A stretch of 34,007 nucleotides of DNA from JAUUZT01 sp964654015 (lineage in GTDB: Bacteria; Chloroflexota; Dehalococcoidia; GIF9; AB-539-J10). Shown here one piece after another: positions 24,478-33,178 of the stretch. The position numbers and the translations under genes are program-made. The stretch lies in the NCBI GenBank assembly GCA_964654015.1, contig CAZZHQ010000019.1, positions 1 to 34,007 of the forward strand. The letters are read 5' to 3'. Each line of letters opens with the position of its first letter. Within the stretch, counting starts at the first letter, position 1. Under the pieces are notes generated by a model. It did not search any database. It was not told the origin of the DNA and saw only the letters and a list, made by a program, of their open reading frames with translations.

Positions 24478-24978
24478 ATGAGAAAGCATAAGAAATTGGT
24501 TATTAGTGCGGTGATGGCAGCCGTCCTGCTCTTTGGAAGCATCGTTGGGGTGGCTCTTGCTGATGACGGCAGTAATAACCCCCAACCCAGAGCGGAATTT
24601 CAGGAGAGGCTCGCTGAAAATCTTGGCATTACTCTGGAGGAATTACAAGCTAAAATAGCCGAGGTTCGGGAAGACCTACCGCAGAGAGACGGTGAACGTT
24701 GGCAGGACAGACGAGGACCCGCCGGTGGCATGGGCAATCTCTTTGCAGAGCTTGACGAAGAAACTCGGACCGCCCTGAAGGAAGACCTGGCTCGGGCCAG
24801 AGAAGAGATGCAGGCCAAAACAACTGAGATATTTGAAAGTTACGGAATTGACACTGATGCAATGGAAGCTAAATTTGCCAAGAATGCTGATAACAGAATG
24901 CCCTTCAACGGCTTCATGGGCCCCCGTGGCAGGGGTGGAATATGCGGCTTTTGCAGACCACCTGCCCCGATAGAGTAA
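24478..24978 (+). CDS. Small exported helical protein, possible envelope-stress (Spy/CpxP-like) role
   Basis: The 166-residue product has a clear signal peptide (MRKHKKLVISAVMAAVLLFG...VALA, cleavage about residue 28). Two amphipathic helical stretches follow: LAENLGITLEELQAKIAEVR (about 44-63) and DEETRTALKEDLARAREEMQ (about 97-116) with a third helix (about 120-140). It ends Gly/Arg/Met-rich with a C-x2-C (CGFC) and a proline tail. No enzyme motif is present. Size, export, charged helices and position opposite a two-component system recall CpxP/Spy, but the resemblance is by pattern only. The ribosome site is strong (AAGGAGG at 24461-24467, then AAAGGAA abutting the ATG). A strong hairpin terminator follows. 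Confidence 0.85.
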   Translation: MRKHKKLVISAVMAAVLLFGSIVGVALADDGSNNPQPRAEFQERLAENLGITLEELQAKIAEVREDLPQRDGERWQDRRGPAGGMGNLFAELDEETRTALKEDLARAREEMQAKTTEIFESYGIDTDAMEAKFAKNADNRMPFNGFMGPRGRGGICGFCRPPAPIE

Positions 24979-25015
24979 AAAGGTCAAATAGAAAGACAGT
25001 TGCTAACTAATCGGA

Positions 25016-25049
25016 AGAGAGGAGGGAATACCCTCCTCTCTCTCCTTTT
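25016..25049 (+). terminator. Rho-independent terminator after the small exported protein
   Basis: A perfect 11-base stem (25016-25026 with 25031-25041, AGAGAGGAGGG against CCCTCCTCTCT) has a four-base AATA loop and is followed by CTCCTTTT. Confidence 0.85.
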
Positions 25050-25083
25050 GTATGATAGACAATACCACTTATTTCGGATTGCC

Positions 25084-25110
25084 ACGATTGCAAAGCTGTT
25101 TCGCAATGAC
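25084..25110. repeat. Degraded unit D repeat
   Basis: CGATTGCAAAGCTGTTTCGCAATGAC keeps the outer ends of the inverted D unit with a changed centre. It lies between the terminator and the radical SAM stop codon. Confidence 0.5.
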
Positions 25111-25172
25111 AAAGAAGTAGGCATGAAGGACAATAATAACAGTAGGAACATGAAGTATCTGGCTGCTGTTTA

Positions 25173-26690
25173 CTATAGCTCGCTAAACTCTTCTGATGGA
25201 ATAACGAGTATCTTCTCGGCAACCTTACTAAAATGAAATCCCTGGATAGCAAATGTTATCGATAAGGGGAAAGACTCAGGTTTGTTAAGCAATGTCCAGA
25301 TAAACAGCCTCCAGTAATATACTCTTCCCTTCCCTTTAATTCCCAGAACCCAGATAGATTTAAACAGGGCTTGTATCCGTTCGAGTTTAATTGAACCCTT
25401 TTTTACTTTTTGAGGTTTATATTCTTCCAAAAAGGTTTTAATACGTTCGTAATATGGTTTAGGGGAATAGATTGTACTGAGGACGTGCCTGTAACCAGTG
25501 GCAAGTCTTTCTCTGCCCATTCTAGGAATGAAATTGGTTGACCCATCCGTATTATCACCGGTACCACCTATCAGCAAGCGATTCTCTTTTTTCAGCCGTT
25601 TGTAAAGCGCTGTTTTCGGAGGAGCCATCAACACACCTACCATAGCGGTAACAATTCCACTCTGCTGGATGAAATTTATCTGGCTCTTAAAAATCGAGAG
25701 CGGGTCACTATCAAAGCCTACAATGAATCCTCCCTGTACCTGAAAGCCATGATTCTGAAGCTTTTTAACTGATGCCAGTAAATCACGACCCTTGTTTGGC
25801 AGCTTGTTACACTCAACCAGGCTTTCCTCGTTCGGGCTTTCGATACCAACAAATACCATATCAAAGCCCACTTCTGTCATAGCCCGCATTAATTCTTCAT
25901 CATCGGCAAGATCTATGGATGCTTCCGTGAAGAATGAAAAGGGATGATTCTTCTCTTTAATCCATTGCGCCATTGCCGGTAGTATCTCTGTCTTCAACTT
26001 CCGTTTATTGCCAATGAAATTATCATCTGTAAAAAACACACTACTTCGCCAGCCCTCGGCATATATGGCATTTAGTTCGGCGAGCACCTGATTTTTGTCC
26101 TTAGTTCGTGGTATGTGCCCATTCATCACCACTATATCGCAGAACTCGCAGTTGAAAGGGCAACCCCGTGAATACTGAATGCCCATAAAGTGGTATTTAT
26201 TCATGTCGACAAGCGACCATAAAGGCACCGGACTGGTAGTAATATCCGGCCGCTCCTCAGCAGTATAAATATGCTTCGCGGTCCCGCTCTTTAAATCTTC
26301 TACAAAGCGCGGCATTATGTTTTCGGCTTCTGCAAAGACGAGATGATCTACGTCGTCAAAACCAAACTCTTCATACCCGGGCGTAAAGAGGGGGCCGCCG
26401 GCAACAGTTTTAATGCCAAGCTTCTTACATCTGTCGATGACCTCCCTTGTTGAATCTTGCTGTGCCACCATGGCGCTGATAAACACATAATCAGCCCAAT
26501 TGAGGTCTCTGTCAGCCAGGGCCGCTACATTCATATCTACCAGCTTTTTCTCCCACTCATCGGGAAGCATCGCTGCGACAGTCAACAAACCCAGAGGAGG
26601 AAAAGCCGCCCTCTTTGAAACGAATTTCAAGGCATGCTTAAAGCTCCAGAAGGTGTCCGGATTCTTTGGATAAACAAGAAGTATTTTCAA
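25173..26690 (-). CDS. B12-binding-domain radical SAM protein with DUF4070-like C-terminus
   Basis: The start is TTG with a strong AAAGGAGG nine bases upstream (26699-26707). The 505-residue product opens KILLVYPKNPDTFWSFKHAL and KRAAFPPLGLLTVAAMLP, the conserved start of this family. It has a Rossmann B12-binding domain (to about 140), the radical SAM cluster C177-x3-C181-x2-C184 in YSRGCPFNCEFCD, and the long conserved run FFTDDNFIGNKRKLKTE. The C-terminal domain contains GGFIVGFDSDPLSIF and a tail of about 150 residues. Relatives include the hopanoid methylases HpnP/HpnR, but the family is broad. I would not assign a substrate; methylation or another radical reaction on a lipid or natural product is possible. 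It is a stand-alone gene. Confidence 0.9.
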   Translation of the reverse strand: MKILLVYPKNPDTFWSFKHALKFVSKRAAFPPLGLLTVAAMLPDEWEKKLVDMNVAALADRDLNWADYVFISAMVAQQDSTREVIDRCKKLGIKTVAGGPLFTPGYEEFGFDDVDHLVFAEAENIMPRFVEDLKSGTAKHIYTAEERPDITTSPVPLWSLVDMNKYHFMGIQYSRGCPFNCEFCDIVVMNGHIPRTKDKNQVLAELNAIYAEGWRSSVFFTDDNFIGNKRKLKTEILPAMAQWIKEKNHPFSFFTEASIDLADDEELMRAMTEVGFDMVFVGIESPNEESLVECNKLPNKGRDLLASVKKLQNHGFQVQGGFIVGFDSDPLSIFKSQINFIQQSGIVTAMVGVLMAPPKTALYKRLKKENRLLIGGTGDNTDGSTNFIPRMGRERLATGYRHVLSTIYSPKPYYERIKTFLEEYKPQKVKKGSIKLERIQALFKSIWVLGIKGKGRVYYWRLFIWTLLNKPESFPLSITFAIQGFHFSKVAEKILVIPSEEFSEL

Positions 26691-26846
26691 ATCAGGTGCC
26701 CTCCTTTATTCATCAATCTATTGTACCACATCTGTCTACACCCTGATTAAAAGTTACCAGCACTATGAGGAAGCCCGGATAATTGGACTCAAGCGGACTC
26801 AATAGGCTTCGCCATTTACTTGATTCATACCTCTTTAACTAACAAC

Positions 26847-27612
26847 CTACAAGTGATCGGGCGTTATTTCTCCATCCAGAACCTTAAGAATTTCATTAGC
26901 TGAATAGGCCTTGGCGCGCTTGCGTCCGGTAATCTCTATCAGGATGCCAATTTCCTCAAGTGAGTTTATCGCATTCTGGGCAGTCGGATAGCTCACCTTG
27001 AGAAACTCCTGGACAGTCCTGGTATTCAGGACCGGTTTCATGAAAATGAGTTCAACCAGTCCCCCTGACGTCGGCGATAAATGTTTTTCCCTGACGACCT
27101 TTGAGTAAGTGCGTAAAAGCTCCAGGAGTCCCTATCCAGTTTTGCGACCGACGAAACTCACCGGGAGTAGCATACTCACCGCGTACCCCTTCCATCAGGA
27201 TACCATGCAGTTCACGAATAAACCGGAGACTTAGCGGCAGCTCATCCAATCGCCTGAGCCCGTACTCCATAGCGCGAACGTAGTTCTGGACTTCCTTGAC
27301 GTCTCTCTGTCTTTCGACTTTCGTTGCTTCGAATAGCAGAAGGTCGGAAAGCGAGGATTGTGTGCCCTCGATACGTGAAGACAGAACTGCCTCTCTCCTG
27401 ATGAAAGGGTAGATGAGAAGATGTGGACTGGGCAAAGTTTCCCCGAGCCCGGAGAGAATCCCGAGAGCTATGTCAGCCCTGGATATCAAGGATACCAGTG
27501 AATCATCCCAATCTATCCTGGGCGGCAATGGATTGGGTACGAAAGCCCACTACCCACCGGTGGCCCCGATAAGCTTACCAGAGGGACTATTCTTAAAAAG
27601 TTCGGTGTCCAT
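26847..27612 (-). pseudogene. Fic-family protein, inactivated (amber codon, deletion of catalytic core)
   Basis: The original ATG is at 27610-27612 with GGAG upstream (MDTELFKNSPSGKLIGATGG). Codon 21 is TAG (27550-27552), directly before WAFVPNPLPPRIDWDD, the expected Fic N-terminal continuation. The N-terminal half is intact, including the class II inhibitory motif SSRIEG and GEFRRSQNWIGTPGA. At about 27120-27126 the sequence jumps, with a frame change, to the normal C-terminal region (LLRTYSKVVREKHLSPTSG... LVELIFMKPVLNTRTVQEF) and its winged helix. The roughly 150 residues carrying the HPFxDGNGR catalytic motif are missing. Two shorter open frames (27052-27528 and 26847-27041) are the remains. 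AMPylation activity must be lost. Confidence 0.85.
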
Positions 27613-27723
27613 TGTTAAACTCCACTTTAATAGCGCTTTCTGTTATTCAAGTAATTGAAACTTTTGTTTAATAATATACCGTCCGCAGGACTTTGCCAAT
27701 CTGTATTCTCTTCCAATAGTAGC

Positions 27724-27875
27724 AGATCCTTCGTTCGACTGCGCTCCCTTCGAGGATGACAATACGAGGTGGATTCCTGCTTTCGCAGGAATAACAAAAA
27801 GGAGAGCAGGAATGACATCCCCCCTTTGGTCATCCCCACCCAGATTGCTTCGTCGCTATGCTCCTAGCAATGACG
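27724..27875. repeat. Composite intergenic repeat cluster
   Basis: The 357 bases between the Fic remnant and the acyl-CoA synthetase stop contain a B unit (27724-27762), a shortened C unit (27769-27800, GTGGATTCCTGCTTTCGCAGG) and an inverted D unit (27840-27875). No gene is seen. The order matches that at 1161-1355. Confidence 0.85.
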
Positions 27876-27969
27876 AAGAGGGCAGGATTAATAAATATCG
27901 CCGACGCTTCGTAAGAGATACAACTACCAGGGACATGTTATACCAGTATTATGAGAGAGCAGAGGAAGC

Positions 27970-30132
27970 TCAGGCAAGCCTGATGCGGGCATCCAGCACC
28001 TTGTAGCCACTGCCTTTGTTGAGGGCCTTCACCGGGTTCAGGTCCATCTCTGCTATCTGCGGCAGGTCCTCTACCATGGCAGAAATCCGTAACAGGAGCT
28101 CCTCCAACGCTGAAACATCACAGGGCTTCGCCCCCCGCCATCCTTCCAGCAGGCGGTATGCCCTGATTGATTCAATCATCTCCCGCGCATCAATATCGGT
28201 CAGTGGATGGATACGAAATGCCACATCCTTGAACAACTCGGTATAGATGCCACCCAGCCCAAACAGCATAAGCGGTCCAAGGTTCGGGCTTTGTGTCACG
28301 CCGACGATAACCTCGACGCCTTCTTCCACCATCTGCTGCAGGGTGATACCTTTCATTTCCCCTTCCCTGCCAATGGCGACAAGCCGACTCCTTATCTGCT
28401 CGTAGGCCTCCTCTACCTCTGCCCTCGTTCTGAGTTCAAGGACGACGCCACCAACCTCCGTTTTATGAACTATAGTATCCGACAGCAACTTCGCGGCAAC
28501 CGGAAAGCCAAGCCGTTCTGCAAGGTCACCCGCCCTTTCTTTTGTGTCAGCCAACCCTGATTGCGCCATACTGACGCCATAGCACTCAAGAACCGTGTTA
28601 ACAGAGTCTGCGTCAAGCCACGTTGGCTGGTTATCTGAACGTTGTAAAGCAGACTCCACCAGTGTTTTCGCCTTATCCCTGTCGATGTCCGTCAGTTCAG
28701 GAATAATTCCTTCAGGTCTCTTCACCCATTGCCCATATTCATAAGCCCGGGCAAGGGCAACGGCAGTCGACTCAGGGAAACTGAATCCCGGCACATGAAT
28801 CTTTCCAGATGATAGTTCCTTATTGGCACCACGCCAGCCCATGAGAGAAGCCACCAGCGTCTTTCCCTGCTGGTAAAACTGGGGAGCCAGGTTACGAATA
28901 ACGGCCGCTATTTCCTCGGGCCCGGTCATTATTGGCGGGATGAAAATGACGATGACCATATCTATGTCTTCATCTTCCAGTAAGTATCTGAGTGCCTCAC
29001 CATACTGCCTCGCTGATGCTTCAGCCGTCATGTCTATTGGATTGGCAAAACTTGCCCTGTCCGGCAGTAATTCCTTTAACCTGGATACTGTCTTTTCCGA
29101 CAGTGGGGGTATCTCCAGTCCCCTGGCAGCACAGGCGTCCGCGGTGAGTATTCCCGGACCACCACCGTTGGTCAATATAGCCACCTTGTTACCTGACGGC
29201 ACCGGCTGGTGAGACAGCAGGTTGGCTACATCGAACAGCTCCTCCAGCGTATCCACGCGAATTATCCCTGCCTGGGTAAACAGGGCCTCAGAGGCAAGCT
29301 CGGTGGTTGCCAGTGCACCAGTGTGAGAGGCAGCAGCCCGAGAGCCGGCAGGAGTTCTACCACTCTTCATCGCTACTATAGGCTTATTTTTTGTTATTTT
29401 GCGGGCTATACGAGCAAATTTTCGTGGATTGCCAAATGATTCAAGGTAAAGCAAAATCACCTCAGTAGCCGGGTCATCTCGCCAGTATTCAAGCAGGTCA
29501 TTACTGGATATATCCGCCCGATTCCCCAGACTGACAAAGGTAGAGAGGCCGATATTCAGGCTTTCCGCATATTGCAGAATAGCCAGCCCAAGTGCGCCGC
29601 TCTGGCTTCCCATTGCGATGCTGCCCGCAGGTGGGAAAACAGAGGAGAAGGTAGCGTTCATGCTTACCTGTGGGTCCGTGTTGATAATCCCCATGCAGTT
29701 GGGTCCCAGCAAGCGCATCCCGTGGCTATTGGCCAGGTTGACCAGTTCCTCCTGCCTCGCCCGTCCCTCTGCATCGATCTCTCCAAAACCGGAAGTGATG
29801 ACGATAACACAGCGTACGCCTTTCTGACCACACTGCTCCAAAACTGACGGCACTACAGTTGCCGGCACCGCTATAATAGCCAGGTCCAGCTCACCGGGAA
29901 TGTCCAGGACAGAAGGATATGCCCTGACTGAGGCTACCACCTCCACGTTGGGATTCACAGGGTACACAACCCCGTCAAACTGCTGTTGCAGAATGTTAAG
30001 GAACATCTTATTGCCAATGGTTCCCGCCCGTCGGGAGGCCCCAATGACCGCTATGGAACGCGGCTTGACCAGTGCTTTTAGTGTCGCAATCCCTCCAGGT
30101 ATTTCCTTTTCCGTGTCCATTCCATTCATCAT
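27970..30132 (-). CDS. Acetate--CoA ligase (ADP-forming), fused alpha-beta acyl-CoA synthetase
   Basis: The 720-residue enzyme has, in order: a CoA-binding Rossmann domain (about 16-145; RSIAVIGASRRAGTIGN), a succinyl-CoA-synthetase-like domain with SQSGALG and the phospho-acceptor His270 in ASHTGALA, a second ligase domain (about 310-460; ILTNGGGPGILTADACAARG), and a C-terminal ATP-grasp (about 495-720; GFPVAAKLLSDTIVHKTEVGGV ... EMDLNPV). It interconverts acyl-CoA, ADP and phosphate with acid, ATP and CoA, making ATP from acetyl- or other acyl-CoA in fermenting anaerobes. Alpha and beta parts are fused in the usual order. AGGAG lies ten bases before the first ATG. It is a single gene; the acyl preference is unknown. 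Confidence 0.94.
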   Translation of the reverse strand: MMNGMDTEKEIPGGIATLKALVKPRSIAVIGASRRAGTIGNKMFLNILQQQFDGVVYPVNPNVEVVASVRAYPSVLDIPGELDLAIIAVPATVVPSVLEQCGQKGVRCVIVITSGFGEIDAEGRARQEELVNLANSHGMRLLGPNCMGIINTDPQVSMNATFSSVFPPAGSIAMGSQSGALGLAILQYAESLNIGLSTFVSLGNRADISSNDLLEYWRDDPATEVILLYLESFGNPRKFARIARKITKNKPIVAMKSGRTPAGSRAAASHTGALATTELASEALFTQAGIIRVDTLEELFDVANLLSHQPVPSGNKVAILTNGGGPGILTADACAARGLEIPPLSEKTVSRLKELLPDRASFANPIDMTAEASARQYGEALRYLLEDEDIDMVIVIFIPPIMTGPEEIAAVIRNLAPQFYQQGKTLVASLMGWRGANKELSSGKIHVPGFSFPESTAVALARAYEYGQWVKRPEGIIPELTDIDRDKAKTLVESALQRSDNQPTWLDADSVNTVLECYGVSMAQSGLADTKERAGDLAERLGFPVAAKLLSDTIVHKTEVGGVVLELRTRAEVEEAYEQIRSRLVAIGREGEMKGITLQQMVEEGVEVIVGVTQSPNLGPLMLFGLGGIYTELFKDVAFRIHPLTDIDAREMIESIRAYRLLEGWRGAKPCDVSALEELLLRISAMVEDLPQIAEMDLNPVKALNKGSGYKVLDARIRLA

Positions 30133-30288
30133 TGCGTCTGCTCTCCTGTTCCTTTATTCCCGCCCCATGTCGACAAGCGCATCACGGACAGATAGCTCCG
30201 TCATTAGTATTATCCTCAGGACTCATTACCACATGGTAATCAGATATTATTGTTAAGTCAAAGCAAACAGCGATGCGGCCAGGGTTTA

Positions 30289-30741
30289 TTACTCGTGCGC
30301 CTTACCGGTCATCTCGGTTACACAAATTTCAACTATGGCAACGTTCGCCAGAGCTTCCTCCGAAGGCGTCTTAAAGCTGTTCCCTTGCGCATATTTTTCC
30401 ACCAGCCTGTTCGTTACTGCTGCCTTTTCTGTCGACTCTTCCAGTATGCGCGCCGTACCAAAAGCCAGAGCGCTACGATACTTCGTGGTAAAATTACAGG
30501 CTATCTCACCACTGCTTATGTTAATAAGCTCGTCCACCTCAAGGCAGACCTGCGGATTGGCAAGAAGGCAGCTAATCTTGAGTCCATCCTTCTTGCTGTG
30601 GAAGTAGATTTTTCCATCCTCATACAGATAATGCAGAGGCACAATATAAGGCCGTCCATTATTATCCATAGCCAAACGGCCTACAGCCTGGCTTTCTAAC
30701 AGCGCCACAATACTTTCCGATTCCATTTTTTGTCCCGGCAT
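30289..30741 (-). CDS. Pyridoxamine-5'-phosphate-oxidase-like flavoprotein (NimA-like)
   Basis: The 150-residue protein is a split-barrel flavin-binding protein. It has VGRLAMDNNGRPYIVPLHYLYEDGKIYFHSKKDGLKISCLLANPQVCLEVDE, which includes the conserved P-H-Y-x-Y-x-x-x-x-I-Y-F-H block of nitroimidazole-resistance (Nim) proteins, and a later YRSALAFGTARILEE strand. Family members bind FMN or F420 and reduce small electrophiles; only some confer nitroimidazole resistance. A GGGGGG-type ribosome site supports the first ATG. It is not closely linked to a pathway. The 156-base upstream gap of its left neighbour contains a small ATTACC/GGTAAT inverted repeat (30225-30240). Confidence 0.85.
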   Translation of the reverse strand: MPGQKMESESIVALLESQAVGRLAMDNNGRPYIVPLHYLYEDGKIYFHSKKDGLKISCLLANPQVCLEVDELINISSGEIACNFTTKYRSALAFGTARILEESTEKAAVTNRLVEKYAQGNSFKTPSEEALANVAIVEICVTEMTGKAHE

Positions 30742-30923
30742 AATTCCCCCCTTCTATCTATTTTAGACACATGCATATATTGCTAAAAAGTTTACCATGT
30801 ATTGTTAACAAGATACACGACAGGAAACAGGCAACTGACTACATACGGACTGAGCCCCGTGGAGTTTGCTATTTACAGTAAAGTGGACAGGATAGCACTG
30901 ACTAAACTATTGGGATACCCTGT

Positions 30924-31538
30924 CTATGCCATCTCAAGCAATAACGCTACGCTGTCCTCGAAATGTTGCTGACTGGCGAATGCACCTATTTTTGCGTAGG
31001 GAACATTGCCCTCAGTATCTATGAAAAGGGTGGTTGGAGTATATCGTATTCCATAGGCAGAAGCGACCTCACCGGTCAAATCCAGAAGCACTGTGAAAGT
31101 TCTTTCGTTATCGCCGAAGAATTTGCTCACCTTTACTTCGCTTTCCCTTATGTTCACAGCAAGAATTGTTAGCTTATCAGGATATTCTTTTGCCGCCGCT
31201 TCGAAATAGGCCATTTCAGCGATACAGGGAGGGCAACTGGTAGCCCAGAAATTAATCACCACGAACCTTCCCCTCAAGTCCGACAGGGTTATTTCTGAGC
31301 CTTCGAGCGTGGGTAGTACGAAAACCGGAACCGCTAATCTTTCTTCCACGACTATCAGGCCCAGTTCTTCAGCCGTAGGCAACTGTTCAGGTGACTGTGA
31401 TACTTCGTCCTGAGCCGAAGGTTCAGGAGAGTTGGCACTGCTGGAATCAGTACAACCTGCGGCAGTTGCCAATAAGATTAATATTATGCCAATAACGATT
31501 ATTCTTGGCGCCAGATTTTTCACTTGTTTCATTAACAT
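30924..31538 (-). CDS. TlpA/ResA-like thioredoxin lipoprotein
   Basis: The 204-residue protein has a hydrophobic signal ending in lipobox TAAGC (Cys29), a Ser/Pro/Glu linker, then a thioredoxin fold. The fold has VINFWATSCPPC with redox Cys102 and Cys105, LAVNIRESEVKVSKFF, and the cis-Pro strand RYTPTTLFIDTEG. This is the AhpC/TSA-TlpA class that acts outside the membrane to reduce disulfides, for example in cytochrome c or other extracytoplasmic protein maturation. No cytochrome maturation genes are seen beside it. A second in-frame ATG two codons on is an alternative start. Confidence 0.92.
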   Translation of the reverse strand: MLMKQVKNLAPRIIVIGIILILLATAAGCTDSSSANSPEPSAQDEVSQSPEQLPTAEELGLIVVEERLAVPVFVLPTLEGSEITLSDLRGRFVVINFWATSCPPCIAEMAYFEAAAKEYPDKLTILAVNIRESEVKVSKFFGDNERTFTVLLDLTGEVASAYGIRYTPTTLFIDTEGNVPYAKIGAFASQQHFEDSVALLLEMA

Positions 31539-31634
31539 TGTGTCTAACTAACCTCAGCAATTGCTAACACTACCCGGGATATCGGCGCAGCAAGCGCAAA
31601 TGTCTATATATTAGTTGCCCCCATACTATTTTTT

Positions 31635-32300
31635 CTATTTCTCTCGATAGTCTCTTTCTCCAAATATCCTAGTCCCTATCCTTACTATGTTTGCCCCTTC
31701 CTCTATGGCAATTTTGTAAGAATTTGTCATTCCCATTGAAAGATAGCTCATCTCGACATTGGGAAGAGCCAGTTTTTTAATCCTCTCGAAAATCTCCCTC
31801 GTTGCCATAAAATAAGGCCTTGAATCCTCGGGATTACCGAAACCGGGGCCCATCGTCATTAACCCCATTATCTTAACATTTTTAAACTGTGCAATCTCTC
31901 TAACAAGCCACTCGGCATTTTCAGGCGACACGCCGGCTTTCTGTTTTTCCATGCCGCTATTTATCTCAATCAGAACTGGCATTACCTTGCCAATCTGACT
32001 ACACCTCTTATCAATTTCCTTTGCTATTTCGACGGAGTCAACCGTCTCAACCATATCGAATATTCGAATCGCCCTTTTTACCTTGTTACTCTGGAGATGA
32101 CCTATGAAATGCCACTTCGCTATCTTTCCTACGCTGTCATAGGCCTTTTCTGCTTCCTGGACATAGTTTTCTCCGATTATTTTTACTCCGGAGCTTATTG
32201 CCTCCATGATTTCATCAGCTGTCCTGGTCTTAGCGGCTGCCACCAACTGGACCCCTTCCGGTAGTTCAGTCAATATTGCTTTGATACTTTCTTTACTCAT
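31635..32300 (-). CDS. yggS: YggS-family PLP homeostasis protein
   Basis: The 221-residue protein is a single-domain TIM-barrel PLP binder. It has the PLP lysine K24 in LVAAAKTR, the IIGENYVQEA segment, WHFIGHLQSNKVK, the LIEINSGMEKQKAGV block, LMTMGP and the phosphate-binding end (SMGMTNSYKIAIEEGANIVRIGTRIFG). These proteins (PLPHP/PROSC) have no catalytic activity of their own and keep vitamin B6 and amino/keto-acid pools in balance. Gly/Ser substitutions are minor (NSYK in place of the usual DxxxA). It follows the ferredoxin-ATPase pair by 17 bases and may share its transcript. Confidence 0.94.
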   Translation of the reverse strand: MSKESIKAILTELPEGVQLVAAAKTRTADEIMEAISSGVKIIGENYVQEAEKAYDSVGKIAKWHFIGHLQSNKVKRAIRIFDMVETVDSVEIAKEIDKRCSQIGKVMPVLIEINSGMEKQKAGVSPENAEWLVREIAQFKNVKIMGLMTMGPGFGNPEDSRPYFMATREIFERIKKLALPNVEMSYLSMGMTNSYKIAIEEGANIVRIGTRIFGERDYREK

Positions 32301-32317
32301 TAATATAATTTGCCTCT

Positions 32318-33178
32318 TTATCCTTCAAGCTCCTCGCTGAGCTTCTGCCACAGCGATTCTATCTGCTGAGAAACCTCGCCCCGTGAGTATTCCACTACAG
32401 GAAGACCCTGCACAAGGGCTTCGGTAACAACATTATCAAATGGAATCCTTGCGGCTACCTGTACTCCCTGATTGAGGCAAAACTCTTCAATCTGCCGGGT
32501 ATTATCCTTATTAAGGTCGTACTTATTGATGCAAACCATAGCGGGAATATCAAAGTGCTGACAAACACTGAGCACCCGCTCAAAGTCATGTATTCCGGAT
32601 AGCGTCGGCTCAGTCACCAGTAACGCCATGTCCGCTCCGGATAAAGATGAAATAACCGGGCAGCCAATACCCGGGGGCCCATCACTGATAATGTAATCAA
32701 ATCCTTCTTTCACGGCAATCTCCCTGGCCCGCTTCCTGACCAGTGCCACCAGCTTGCCGGAGTTGTCCTGGGCAATCCCCAGGCGGGCATGAACTAAGGG
32801 ACCATATTTACTACTAGAAATAAACCACTGCCCCGCCATGCAGTCCTGCATGGAAATAGCGTCAACCGGGCAAATATGAGAACAGAAGGCACAACCTTCA
32901 CAGGCCACAGGGTCAACACTGAAATCTTTAATAGCATCAAAACGGCACAGTTCCTGGCATAATCCACACTCGCTGCATTTTTGTCTGTCAATGAAGGCAA
33001 CTTGCCCACTCCAGAATTCATTTTCCTCTTGAATAGTGGGGCTAAGTAACAGGTTAAGGTCAGCAGCATCGACGTCGCAGTCGACCAGCACTTTCCTCTG
33101 TGCAATCGCCGCAAAAGAGCCTACTATACTGGTCTTTCCCGTTCCACCTTTACCACTCAAGATTACCAATTCTTTCAA
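32318..33178 (-). CDS. MinD-superfamily P-loop ATPase with inserted 2x[4Fe-4S] ferredoxin domain (second of pair)
   Basis: The start is TTG, overlapping the upstream stop (TTGA) with GGAG just before it. The 286-residue product has the deviant Walker A SGKGGTGKTS (8-17), DCDVDAADLNLLL, and an inserted ferredoxin pair around 61-115 (CSECGLCQELCRFDAI; CEGCAFCSHICPVDAI). A MinD-type IISDGPPGIGCPV switch follows, then LVTEPTLSGIHDFERVL and a C-terminal domain. Members of this group (COG1149 type) occur as tandem pairs in anaerobes, often near NifX-like or redox-cofactor genes, and are thought to carry or transfer iron-sulfur clusters. The precise client is not known. Confidence 0.93.
   Translation of the reverse strand: MKELVILSGKGGTGKTSIVGSFAAIAQRKVLVDCDVDAADLNLLLSPTIQEENEFWSGQVAFIDRQKCSECGLCQELCRFDAIKDFSVDPVACEGCAFCSHICPVDAISMQDCMAGQWFISSSKYGPLVHARLGIAQDNSGKLVALVRKRAREIAVKEGFDYIISDGPPGIGCPVISSLSGADMALLVTEPTLSGIHDFERVLSVCQHFDIPAMVCINKYDLNKDNTRQIEEFCLNQGVQVAARIPFDNVVTEALVQGLPVVEYSRGEVSQQIESLWQKLSEELEG

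Noticed and set aside
25000..25236. Small plus-strand ORF after the exported protein
   Set aside because: It runs through the terminator hairpin and a degraded repeat, and has no ribosome site.
26847..27041. Independent small HTH gene
   Set aside because: Its frame continues upstream into recognisable Fic C-terminal sequence, and its ATG is internal; it is part of the pseudogene.
27052..27528. Functional short Fic protein starting at TTG
   Set aside because: The true start is 27612 with an amber codon in between, and the catalytic motif is absent.
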